This document shows positions 23,901 to 37,300 of a stretch of 64,000 bases of DNA, in pieces. A program made the position numbers and the translations under genes. The DNA comes from Corticium candelabrum. Its lineage: Eukaryota; Porifera; Homoscleromorpha; Homosclerophorida; Plakinidae. Location: positions 5,138,651 through 5,202,650 of the forward strand of contig NC_085105.1 of NCBI RefSeq assembly GCF_963422355.1, read 5' to 3'. Numbering within the stretch: the first letter of the stretch is position 1; each line of letters begins with the position of its first letter. Under the pieces are notes generated by a model. It was not told the origin of the DNA, searched no databases, and saw nothing but the letters and a program-made list of their open reading frames with translations.

Positions 23901-26289
23901 CACAAGCGGGGGACTATCATACCGAGAAATGGTAGTTCTCTACGGCGTTAGAGAAGATACCATGTATCGAATTTGCAGCAAACGCCAATATACGACCAAA
24001 TGACGAGGAGGACCAAGGGGCACAAAAAACTCAACCAGGAAGCTGTAGAATTTTTGTTGAGTTCAATCGAAGATCGCCCAGACCTGACTCTAGCAGAAAT
24101 GCAAACCTGACTATTACAGCAGAAGTCTCTAGAGCTATCAAAGTCAACCATCGCTAGGAAGTTGGAAGGCCAGCTCATCACCTTAAAAAAGATGGAACTG
24201 GTTTCAGAGAGAAGAAATTCTCTAGAAAATAAAGACGCAAGAAAGAGGCATGCAGAATGGTTGCAAAGAGAGCTTGAGCAAGGAGCCAGATTCTGCTACG
24301 TGGATGAATGTGGGTATGGCATGTACACAGCTAGAACACGAGGTACAGTGCCTTGCCAAAAGTCATGGTAGTGCCAAGTATTTCTTGTTGTTTGCAAATC
24401 ACATACCCACAATACTCAAATTGCACGATAGCCATAAAGCAACACCTAATGAAACTCGCTGGATGAATCTGTTTGAATTATGCCTCCACGCAAGGAAATG
24501 ACAACAGATGAGCGGTCTGAAGCTGTTGGTATGTGGAAGGCGGGAAAGAAGATGACACAGATTGCCAAAGCGCTGAAGCGGCCATTGACAACAATATCGA
24601 ATCTAGTGAGAAGGTACAAGCTCAACGGACATGTTCATAACATGAAACGAGAGGGAAGGCCAAGGAAAGCAACAGCAAGGGATCTGCGCCATTTGGAAAG
24701 AGTGGTGAAGGAGAACCGACGGAAACCAGCAAAACAATAGCACCTGAGTGGAGCAAGGCCTGCTCAAATCTTTCAGTCAGACAACAGCAAGAAGAAGGCT
24801 GAAAGACATGGGGTATCACGGTCGTGCTGCTCGAAAAAAGCCTTTCATTTCTGAAAGCAACAGAAGGAAGAGGGTCTGTTGGGCAAAGGAACACATTAGA
24901 AAAACGGTCGAGGATTGGAGCAATGTGGTATTTACTGACGAAAGCCGCATCAAACTCAGTGGCAGTGATGGTAGAGTGTTTGTTTGGAGAAAGACCACAG
25001 AAGAATGGCTACCAGTCTGCACTTTAGGCACAGTACAGCAAGGTGAAGCTGCCATCATGATCTGGGGTGCCATGACTTCATCAGGTGTTGGACCTCTGAC
25101 TTTCCTTGAAGGCAAAATTAACGGTGAAAAGTACAAGGAAACACTGGAAAAACACTTCCTGCCTTTAGCAGCCGAGAGAGGTAGACATGGAATGTCAACT
25201 GTTTTGTAAGATGACAATGCTCCTGTACACAGAGCAAGGAAGGTGGCGGAGTGGAAGACCCAACATGCATCACATCCCTGGACTGGCCGGCGCAGAGCCC
25301 AGATCTGAATCCAATTGAACATTTATGGATGATACTGAAGAAATCTATTGGTGCAAGAAATCCTCCGCCATGCAACGTTGATCAGCTGAAACAAGCTATC
25401 AAAGAAGAGTGGATAAAATACCACAAGACGCTGTGCATAAACTGATGTTATCTATGCATTCTAGGGTAGAAGCTGTCCTGAAATCTAAAGGGTTGGCAAC
25501 TAAATATTAATGTACAGGATATAACACAAGGCGTGTGAAATTAGAAGCTTGTGTAACAAAACAGGAGCACTTCTTGCGTGGTGCAGCCTTTTCACCCAAC
25601 TACCATGACTTTTGGCAAGGCACTGTAGGTCTGTGAGAGGTCTTCCTGCCAAAAAGAGTAGCTGACAATCAACGAATGCCAAATATTACATTAATGTGTG
25701 CCATTTGCCCTGGTCTATCTGTCACACAAGTCAATAGCTACGGTATGGTCGGAGTGCCTCAGAGATCTTTACATACCTCATGGCAGGGAGCAGAGAAATA
25801 GATATTCAAATACCAATATAGACCAAACATTACAGTTCTTGATACACGGTCTGGTGCCAGCTTTGATTTAGACATTGCCTTGGCACACCCATGGAGTTCT
25901 GATGTATTCTCGAGATCTGCTCATACAGATGGTGCTGCTGCTTTGATGAGAAGAAACAAAAAATTAAATACATCTCTAAAACGAGAGTGCGTGGTGCAAT
26001 GATACCTCTTGTCATGGAACATTTTGGCAGATGGAGTTCTGATGATCTCAAATATCTACAACATCTGTCTAATTCTTCTGTTGATGAGTTAGGAAAACCA
26101 AACCCAAGCAAATTCTTAGATCACTGGAGAAAAAGATTCTCAGTTCAACTACAGAAATGTAATGGTAACACCATCATGAGAAGATCTCCTCACGGTGCAA
26201 TGAAGATGAAAGCCTCAGCAAAGTAGACCAGTTGTTTACTAGACAAATGGCTATCTGTCTATCTGTCTATCTGTCTATCTGTCACAGAC

Positions 26290-26326
<37 letters not shown>

Positions 26327-29300
26327 GACAGACAGACAGAGACAGACGTATCGCTTATTTCTCTAAATCTGGAAATATTTGCAGTAACTCTTCAGGATTT
26401 ACATCACAGAACTTGAATACCATTCCCGTTCCTCACCGAGAATCTGCAGCATGGGATTATACATCGTCAGATGTCATCCTGGAGGCCATACTTTCAGGGC
26501 TGTGCAAACCATCAAACTGGCTTTGAAGTCTCATTTCCAATAGTCTCGCATAGTCAGACCTTAACCCTGCCTCAACATTCCGGCGGGAAAACGGTCTGGT
26601 GATTTCTTTGGTCTTGCCATGTTGCCGCATCACCAAATTCCAGTGAACTAAAGATCTTATAAATGTTATAATATTACCGCTTCTCCTGCATAGTGGTTGC
26701 TGCTGGGTGTTTACAGGGTATAATCATTGATGCTGTCTTCAACTCTAGGCAAGCCAGGAAAAAAAACGTTTCATGGCCTTACCATTGAACAGATATCATG
26801 AAATGAGTTGGCGCAAACTGTCGTTGAAATAGTGTGTGCACGAGTGCTCTTTGCAGTCATTAATTTCAACTACCAATGCCGGTGATAACGAGCACGTACT
26901 TGTTCAGCTAGTAAGTAGGCTAGACCAATGAGAAGCTAGACACTACGCTGTATGGCGACGTACTATAGTCCATTCCAGTATTAGAGGCAGTTGAGGTTTT
27001 CCTTGGATAGATCAAGCTATCAGTGTAAACGTCTACCGCAATGATCTTATTTAGCCTACATGGTTGCTGTAATGAGTTACAATAAGTGGTTCTATGTTGA
27101 CACCAGAGCCAATCCAGGAAGCTACTGTAAACACCACTTTACCCCACCAGAATGCGGTGGGATAATGACGGCGGCAGAACAAACCTATACAAAGCATGTC
27201 CCCAGACCCTTTCTCGCTGGAAGGATGTAGGTGAGAAGGGTCTGGCTATGCGAGACTATACTGTAGTGATCTGCATGTTTCTTGCAGCGAGGTGATCATT
27301 GCAGTCAGTTTGTGTTTGATGTGTTTCCAGTGAACTCCTGAGAACTGTGTGAACTCCTAAGAATATAGAAGATGGATCGCCTCGCTGCAAGAAACAAGTA
27401 GAGCACTAGCACGTCGCTATACAGCCTAGCGTCTAGCTTCTCACTGGACTAACCTACTTACCAGCCAAACACGTACGTGCTCATCACCACCAGCATCGGT
27501 AAGTGAAAATCAATGACTGCAAAGGGTGTGAACACACAGCATTTCAATGACAGTTCATGACAAGAACCCACCTCACAATAGCTGTTCAACGGTAAGACCA
27601 TGAAACTTCTTTCGTGGCTTGCCTAGAGTCAAAGATAGCATCAATGATTACATCCTATAAACACTCAGCAGCAACCACTATGCAGGAAAAGCGGTAATAC
27701 TATCTTGCCTCTATAACATTTATAGGCTCTTAGTTCACCAAAATTCAATGATGCAGCACCATGGGAAGATCAAAGGAACCTCACCAGACCCCTTTCCGAC
27801 GGAATATTGAGGGCGCAGTTAAGGTTTGGCTATGCGAAACTACATTTCCAAGCTTACTGTGCAGTAGCTTTGCGCAAAATTTGATAAAGATCCTGGAGAT
27901 GCAGTAAGTTGGAAGTTTGCTGCATCTCCTTACAAGAATGCTTCTACAGCCACTTAGTAGGAGAGGAAATCAGGAGATCACGTTGCATTTTGATAAGTTT
28001 TGGATTGAAGATGGAAGAAGTTGGTTTGCCTGTCAAATTCATCACCAGCAAAGAAACTCACCTCAAAATCAGATCAAGCAAAACAAGCAGCACTTCGATT
28101 AGTTCGTTGTGGTGAACTTTCTAGAGCACCAAGAGTATTGACAAGTGACAGTCTTGCTCCTGCCTCTGAAAAGACTGTTCAAAAATTAGACAGAAAACAC
28201 CCAACTACAGTTAAGAAGATTCACGGTGTGCAACTAACAATTTTGAGCCAATAATATTGTCAAAACGGATCTTTCCTTAGCAATTCATCAGTTACCTAGA
28301 GGTTCAAGCACTGGGCCATGAGGATGGCGGTACAAACATTTTAAAATTCTGACTGAATCCGAGGAGATGGCAGATCTTCTAGACAATGCTTGCGCTGCTA
28401 TTGCCCAAGAGATTACACCAGAGAAGCCATCAAGTCATATCACCTTGACTGATTGCTCTGCAGAAGTCCAATGGAGACGTTTGACCAATAGCAATAGGGG
28501 AGCACAACTACGTCGGTTGACGGCAAGAGCAAGCTGCTTGCAAAGAAAGCATGCATTTGCTGATTTCATTAGCCCCTTCAACATGGCGTATCAACTGAAA
28601 GTGGGTCTGAGCTTCTTGCATAGCATGTTCAGTTCTGCTGCAATCAAATCCTGAACGGATGCTGCTCAAGAACGCATTCAATTCTTTGGATGGAGATCGG
28701 CTATTGAAAGATATGTCAACAACATTCCCAGACATTTACCATCATGTTCAACAAATGTATCTTGACGTCAGTTTCTTGATCTTCGTTCAAGAGAACAAGC
28801 CTATTGTTCTTAGCTTACAATAGGGCATTCATCAAGGAGACCCTTGGGTCCAGCTTTGTTTCAACAACAATACATCCAACTCTGTTAGAGACGGAAAAGG
28901 AGAACCCTAAAATCCAAATATTGGCTTACTTTGATGATGTCTTTCTCTTGGGACCACCATTCAAAGTCCTCACATCACTGAAAAGTCTTCGGGCTCAGTT
29001 TTGCACAGTCCACCTAGAAATAGCAAACTTAAAATGTGAGATCTACTGAGGGACCACAGTGACCAATAAGATCAGTTCATTGACCTCCATCCCGGTCAAG
29101 TCAGATGGCACTTTGGTTTTAGATGCTCCAGTAAGAACGAATTAGATTTAATACGCAGAATTCCTGCTCTGCATCAGCACAGTCTGGATCTTACCTCTGT
29201 GAAAACTTACCAAGTTAGACGACATTCAAAGTGCAATGCTCTTACTTCGTTGCTATCATGTGCCCAGGATCAATCACTTGGCTCATTCTGTTCCTCCACA

Positions 29301-32300
29301 CCTTTCCCAGTCAGCTGCTAAAATTCATGATTTTCAGTCACAATCAACATACACTGCCCTAATAGGTTGCAATTCTTTGCATGATATTGTGTGGAACCAG
29401 GCAACCTTGCCAATCAAATTTGGTGGACTCGGTTTGTCTCTGGTCAGCTTGATCGCACCATCAGCTTTCCTGCCTTAATGGGTACATTTCGTTGAATGAG
29501 TTGCCAAACCTTTTCCAGATTTAAAGCCAACAGTAGATGAAATCATATCATCATCATCACAACCAGCAAGTTCTATTTCTCACATTCTCCACTCAATCTT
29601 GCCAGAATCTTGATCTTCGTTACGCGTGTTGATGTCACCAAGAAAGCTTCAGCACAAGCCAACAACCGAAAGAAACAGGCAGAAGCAGCTAAATGGCTGG
29701 AAAATACTACAACCCTTAAAGATGAGGCAAGATTTCGATCTGTACATGGTAAGGGCACAGGTTCTTGGCTATCTGGGATACCAGCATCAAGAGAGTTCGC
29801 ACTCAGTTCAAGTAAATTTCGCTTGGCAGCTCTCATGGTCTTCCTATACCAAACAGTAACGACATTCAGATTTGTAACTGCAGTAAATCTATAACCAACA
29901 CTAGTTGTCATCAGATCACTTGCAAAGTCATCTCCAAATCCACCATCGGAAAGAACCAAAAGACAGATACTCCACCTATGACAGTCGTGCTGACATCTCA
30001 GTTCTTGACACTGGGGCTGGCTCTAATGTAGAGCTAGATATTGCAATAGCTCACCTCTAAAGTTGACATATTTCCAACTTCTGCCACCACTGATGGGGCT
30101 GCAGCCTGTACGCGCGAGGAATGGAATAAAGCTTATTAGACCAAAGAGACATACCCAGGGGGTACGTGACTTCAAGTAGTCCCATTGGTTATGGAGCACT
30201 TCAGCCAATGAAGAGAGCAAGCTGAAACTTACCTGGATCAACTGTGAAAGAGATCCAGAGGCAAATGTGGAAAACCGAAAAGGGCAAAGTTAAAGACTAC
30301 TGGAGAAAGAGAGTAGCCAGCCAGCTTCAGAAAAATAATGCAAGAGTGTTCCTGCAGAAGATATCCAGCTTGGTACAAGCATTCCCAAGCAACATCTCTG
30401 ACTTATAAGCTAGTTTTGTTGATCAGGGACATTTATGTCCCTTAACTTTACTTAATTTGTGTGTTGTAATTAGCAGCTGGACAGCGTTAACTGTACTTAG
30501 CCTTGGCTTGATATTGTATCTAACTTCATTTACTAAAGGGTAACTGCAACGCAAAAATCAAAAGTTGTTTTATGTTGGAAATCAATAGTTCTAGTTGCAT
30601 ACATAACTGAAAAAATAGTTTTAGATTTTAAAGTTAAGTCTTCGCTGAGAATAGCAGGTCAAAGTTGCTTCCAGTTCTTCAAGTTCGGGTAATGGGCGTG
30701 GTGTAGTGTTCACGTCACAGAGGGGAGACGTGTGTAAAATGGCTACATTTTTATATCCAAGGCAGTGCTATTAATAAGGTAGAGGCGACAACAGTGACAG
30801 ATATTCTTCTGAAGAGCCCTCCGGAAGTTTTTAAGTGATGATACCGTTCCATCATTGCATGAATGGCAGGATGAGGGAGCCATTAAACCACGCAGGTTCG
30901 TGCTCAGCAACAGTGCCTCTGACGCTTTGAGATCGTCTTGCTGCCATGGAAGCAGACGAGAAAGAGGACAGGCTACTCGATAGCCTGTCACCATCATAAG
31001 TAAAAGTAGAAGTAGCAAACGTAATTGATGGGTAAGTAAACAACCATCACGGGTGTAGCTGCGGTCATTGTAAGATGATGGATATACATACTTGTGTGGA
31101 TTGCGTGTGTTGTTAAAACGTATTTGAGGTTGTCTCAAAGTACAATACTGTAATGCATATGACTGCATTCACTACACATGATGATCGAGCACCTATACGC
31201 GCAAGTCTAGTCATCAAGAGTCTGACCACTCCTCGCCATTTGCAGTAGTTTCAGTTCTGCATGAAATTCTTCCTTACCCTCATTTTTCCGCTTCTCAAAT
31301 GTGGCTCTCCTTTTCTTTTGTGAAGGTTCCAGAGTGCTGCAATCTTGAAGTGTGAAGGCAGATATAGATAGAAAATGTTGGCCTCGATTTCATTCTTCTA
31401 CAACCCAGACTAAGTTCTTGAATAGACCTAGCAGTACCTCAAAGCGATCAGGCTTAAAGTGGCAACTACAGATTCCTGTCTACTCAGTAGTAGTCGCCTG
31501 GACAACACAAATTTCTTGTCCTCCTTATTAGCTTTTTGATTCCCCACTCTTTTCTTACCTTGGAGTAGACTCGTACCCAGTCCTCCTCCTCGTGCGCGCT
31601 CCATGTGTTTTGGCACGTGCTTTTTGTTCCACTCGCCAGGAGAAGGACTGGTAACATATTATGTCACGTGAAGAACTAGTTCTTCACGTGGTAGGTTTCG
31701 GTGCATTGATTGGTCAAAACTGCAATGCGAGACGAAAAAATGTTGTTACAAGGGCACGTGTAGAATCCTATTGAGTCGCAATTACCTTGACTATTAGACG
31801 GTTATAAGCAATAGTTGTCGTCACGCAAGGTGCAAACTCATTAGTGCCTCTGCTGTGGACATCATGACAATGACGTCTTCTCCAGCCGGAATTGACAGAG
31901 ATGTCTCTAGCTGCTCAGTACGAAGCGAATGGTAGCCAATAGACGAGAGGATCGCGTACAGGTGCATTCGCTACCGATAGATAGTGAAGCTACAATGTTA
32001 ATGAAGCGAGGATTTCGCTCGTTGCAACGAAAGCAATCTCCTTTGTAACTCTAATTTCTGAACAGTCCCTAGAAAGAGCGTAAAGCTTTGTGTTTTTTGT
32101 TTTGGCTGGCGATGTTTAGCGTTGTACTCTCGTGAGACTAATGACTCGACACCATATTATCAGTGAAGGTGGCAACAATTTACAGGATCGGTTTCTAATT
32201 AAACTAATGAAATAAATGGTCACATGACATAATATGTTACCAGTCCTTCTCCTGGCGAGTGGAACAAAAAGCACGTGCCAAAACACGTGGAGCGCGCGCG

Positions 32301-33271
32301 AGGAGGAGGACTGGGTACGAGTCTAACCTTGGGGATCTTCCGACATCAAAACATGCTTGCGTATGACTTGTGCGAGTTGGTGCACCCTGCAGCCATGCAA
32401 CACTCAACCATTCTTTTGCCACAGATTCCTTTGTGTACAATAGTGTGGAATCTCCCCTCTGTGACGTGTACACTACACCACGCCCGTCACTGGAACTTGA
32501 AGAACCGGAAGCAACTTTGACCTGCTATTTCTCAGCAAAGACATACTTAAAAATCTAAAACTATTTCCTGTCATGTATGCAACTAGAACTATCGATTTCC
32601 AACATAAAACAGTTTTCATTTTTTTGCGTTGTAGTTACCCTCTAAGTATATGATTATGACAGACAGACAGACAGACTATCAATATGCTTTCAGAAGTCCA
32701 ATTCCAATGTAATAATGAAAAACAATTGCAGAGGGAAATGAAGAATTGGACGACAAGAAAGAGACATTCAGAACATCATTCATTAAAGTTTTAGTAGTAT
32801 TTGATCTGTATGTCTCAGTAGATAGACACTTAGCATAGCAGTTTTTACCTATAGTGTTCTTGTAAAATTTTTCTTTTTGTGTTCAATAGTGAAATAAGAC
32901 AGACAGACAAACAGACAGACAAACAGACAGACTGACTTTCGTATCTATAGCTTGTAATAGTTCATATGTATGAAATATAAAGACAGACAGCAAGATTGTT
33001 TTACTCTCTCCCAAACTGTAAATGTAACAGTTAATCGCAGAAGTAAAGTATCCTAAGCATTAGCAAAAACTACTGAAATGTCTGAAGTCATAGCTACAGT
33101 ATTATCCTAATGAACATAGTGTTGAATGTCTATATCAAAGAAAAAATCATCTATCTTAACTACGTGCAATCTACTTATCTTCTTTAATATAACTCTAGCA
33201 TTACATCTCTGGATAATTATAGAAATCTGTCTACGCCATCTCATCCTGAAGTCGGCTTCAGTCAGTCAGTC

Positions 33272-33306
<35 letters not shown>

Positions 33307-34257
33307 AACACCCCTGATGAATGGAAGCAGTGCTTGTAAACTTACAGTTTCTGTAAAGTCGAAGTCATCAACAGAAGAGGGGAGCTTATTCAGGACTCTT
33401 TTTGACGTCAGCGGTTATTTTCGCTTTCGTCAGTTGCGTCAGTCCTATTCGGTTGTATGCGGTCCCCATTTCTGGAATGAACGCTTTTGTTGAGTTGTTT
33501 TTCATCGTTGTTTGTTTGTGTGGCTTATGTTCCTTAGTTGAGAACGAGTTTGCGTTCTGACTTTACTGTTGTGGCTTCAGCGTCTGGGATTATCGCAGCT
33601 CTACCTTACCCTCGTGGCTTAGTGCGTCTTCTCTGGATTCTGTCGTCATCATCTCATCTTCATCTTCCTCTTATCGTCCATCTTGTGACTTCAGCATCTG
33701 GTATTATCAGAGCCTTACCTTGCCCTTGTAACCTACTGCGTTTTCTCCAGATTCTGTTGTCATCATCTTGTCTTGTCGTCCATCTTGTGACGTCAGTTTT
33801 ACTTTGCCCTTGTGGCCTAGTGCGTCTTCTCCAGATTCTGTTGTCATCATCTTGTCTTCGTCTTTCTCTTCGTCTTATTGTCTGTCTGGTGACTTCAGCG
33901 TCTGGGATTATCACAGCTTTACCTCGCCCTTGTGGCCTAGTGCGTCTTCTCCAGATTCTGTCGTCATCATCTCTTGGTCTACGTCTTCCTCTTCGTCTCG
34001 TCGTCCATCTGGTGACTTCAGCATCTGGGATTATCGCAGCCTTACCTTGCCCTTGTGGCCTAGTGCGTCTTCTCCGGATTCTGTCATCATCATCTCTTGG
34101 TCTTCTTTGGATTCTGATGTTATCATTTCTTCTGACTTGCTTAACTTGTACTCAGCTGTAGAGTCTAGCCTTTTGTTTGTAGTTCTACTTGTTATGTATT
34201 TGTGTAATCTGTTGTTGTAGTTTAGACAGAGAGACAGACAGACAGACAGACAGAGAC

Positions 34258-34300
<43 letters not shown>

Positions 34301-37300
34301 GGCAGAGACAACCTGTGAGAAGTAGAATTGCGCTCTAAACAGGCAGTTTCCATCTTCTTGGACGCACACAGGCAAATGATTGACAGGGCCAAGTGGTTAG
34401 GTTTAAATGGTTACATGACGGCAACAAATGTTGCATAAAAATGACTCCTAACTGTTTAGTGCCTCAACATTGGTTTTTCTTTTCTTTAGAAGATACTTGA
34501 AGAAGACAATATCAAGCAATGTCAGAGATGACATAACATGTTGCAGAAAGCAAGGGGAGAGCTATTCTTCCATATCTCCAACTACCAATGTCCCATCTCT
34601 CACTATTGCTCTGCACTCCAATGTATCTGAAACTGTCACCCACTCATCTTCTACAAGAGCAGTTGAACAAACTCCACCATGGTGCAACAAAGAGATACAG
34701 GATAAAACTGACAAGTGGAGACACTTCCTAATTAAGCATGCTTAGATTCTAAACAACTTTTACATTAAAGCAGTTTAAAGCGCAACAAACAGAGATACAG
34801 CCTTAAAAAGGAGTACCTGGTCCCATCACACCAGCTATATTGTCAATAGACTTCTGTCATTGAGATTACTAATATTACAAATCCACTGAGACTACGCAGC
34901 AATTGCTGTACAGGTCTAAACCACTTTTTATAAATATAAAGTAAAATAGAAAATAGGTTAAGTGTACATAAAGATTCATATCATCTAAACCCCTTTGGTC
35001 ATGTAGGACCCACATGTATGACGTTTTGACCTTTGTCACATTCTTGCTGACATGACCAGACCACCCTGACGACGTAAAGCACTCACTAGAAATCTCGAAA
35101 CCAGCACCAAAACCGGAAAAACCTTTCATGAAGGTTTTAGAAACTTTACAACAAGTAGAACAACCCACACACAAGTTCCGTACGCTTTCTACAGCAAAAT
35201 ATCATCAATTTGTAACGTGCGCTAAACAACAGCTAATGAGATTCATAGCTATGACGTCTTTTATTTGATGACGCATAATTATTTAATAATTATTCCCGGA
35301 TGTGCGGTTACCAGAGCTTTCAAATGGTGTCACGTGATTCACCATCCAATCATGTGCGGTCTCGTTAGAGGTCAAAATATAACCTGGATATTACATCATG
35401 TTTCTCACGAGAGCATGTTTTTCAGTGTCAGGTGTCTGTGCAACAATTTGAGCCGGGTTTTTTCACCGTTTCACTGCTACGGTAACCCAAGAACGTGTTC
35501 GAAGTGCAATAACTCGGATGTCAACGGTTGTTGTTCGCCTTTCGAATAGATTATGGGTGTGCTGTCAACAACAGATGAAGATTGATCAATGGGTTAGAGA
35601 AATATGAGTTTGTTTCTGCGAGTTCTTTGTACAAATTTCTAAAGATTTTTTTGTGGAATTGGGGCATTCCGCGTTATTGGTAATTGGTGTGAAAAGTCAC
35701 ACCATAATTACACGAAGGTCCTACATGATCAAAGGGTTAATTAATTAATTAACTTAATTTAATTAATTAACTTACGCTAATAAAATGAAAACACCAAAGT
35801 TAAAAGACAACTCAAAATGCAAAGAAGTTACTGTTCGAAATAAAATGAATCAAGATGTATTGACAGTAGTACATCGTCATACCTTGAGTGTTCTTTATTA
35901 AATCAAGATTATGAATCCAACGCTGTGTGATGACATAGCTTCCACCATTATGATCAACAGCAACAGCTTTTCTATCATCTTCATCAGCAGGGTTCTCAGT
36001 TCCTGACAAAAGTCGTCTAAAATTTTAAACCAGCATGTACATTGTGCCATACCATCAATAAACCCAGACAAATCCTTTCCATTTTCGTACACAAAACTGA
36101 ATACATCTTCAAATTTGTCAATACTGTTTGGTGGGAAAGCACCAACCACTTGTTTAGCAAGCTCAAATAAGTTACTGTAACTGTCACTCTTGGCATGAAT
36201 GAAGATATCACCACCTATAATGCATAGCTAGTCAGCAAAAACCCCATGCAAAACAACACGCACACAATAATACATTCATACAACATTGTTAGTCTTTACA
36301 TGACTGCTCAACATTACTTGTTCCAAATAAGTAAGACATTTTCTATTTGGAATGTGCAAACTAACCAGAGAAATGCCAAAACAATATTTTACATATCTAT
36401 ACTGAGTAAGAAGTCAATTAATTATAAACTAAAACTTAGTTTTTAGACATGGCGTTAGCTCACTCAGTGTGCCCCAGTTTTACACCTACAACTGTGAAAA
36501 TAATATAATTGCTTCTGAGCACAATTCACAAAATATGAAAAGACTTGAGTAAGACCACTGATTAACTCCAAACACTGCAATAACGTCAATCAGCTTTCAC
36601 CTCTTTCCAATTAAAACATTGCATCTGCTGCAAGCTAACAAGTTCATTCTAAACACCTCTATCAAGTATACCATCATTGCTCTTTGGTGTTTTGACAACT
36701 TTCACTTCTTGAAGTGATTCCACACAAAATATCCAGTAAACTTGGAACAATATTTACATTACAAGTCTATTAATATAGCATGGCGACAAATTGTGGAAAC
36801 AACCCATGTATGATTCAATCTTGATGTGACACTGATACATGTAGCATCTCTGAGACTGTCACAAAGTAGAGCAATGTTGTGCTCTTAAACACAGTTAAGA
36901 AAGGTCAAAATATGACATCCACCAGTTACTAACAAAACATGACTCAAAGCAGAGTTTAGATCCATAAAAATAACAACCACAAACTATCCTATTCACTTGA
37001 AAAAGACCCATTCTATCTTAAGCCAAGTTGCTAATTGTCGAGCAAGTATTCAAGAGCCTCCGTTACACGAAAACAAGACAGTTCGACTCGTAGAGAGGTA
37101 GTGGATACTGTTATCAAATATATCTATCTATCTATATATATGTATGTATTTTCACACAAGTATACATCTATATACACAACAAAATTATCAAACTTCACGC
37201 TGATGACAGTTAACAGTAATTCTCTCCATTACTCTCAGTCACACCGTCCCTCCGCCACGGAACTTCTTCTACCTCGTCCCTCACTCTCCTCCTCTCTCGC

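Larger units (their letters stand above)
23999..25830 (+). mobile_element. IS630/Tc1-superfamily relic split by a Tc1 element
   Basis: The 5' part (23999-24343) begins [20 protein letters not shown], has one stop, and continues through [18 protein letters not shown] to [17 protein letters not shown], the first catalytic Asp block. The 3' part resumes after the Tc1 at 25628 with RGLPAKK, the expected continuation of this block, then decays. The right boundary is uncertain. Confidence 0.65.

Noticed and set aside
33538-34161. A 207-codon protein gene
   Set aside because: It coincides with a minisatellite; the translated repeat is Leu/Ser low-complexity and the other strand is also open.
34470-34745. 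A 91-codon open frame in intron 6
   Set aside because: No motif, homologue or splice signal was recognised; likely chance.
20590-36214. Bacterial contamination as the source of the DyP peroxidase exons
   Set aside because: The gene is split by GT-AG introns in consistent phase and is embedded in eukaryotic transposons.
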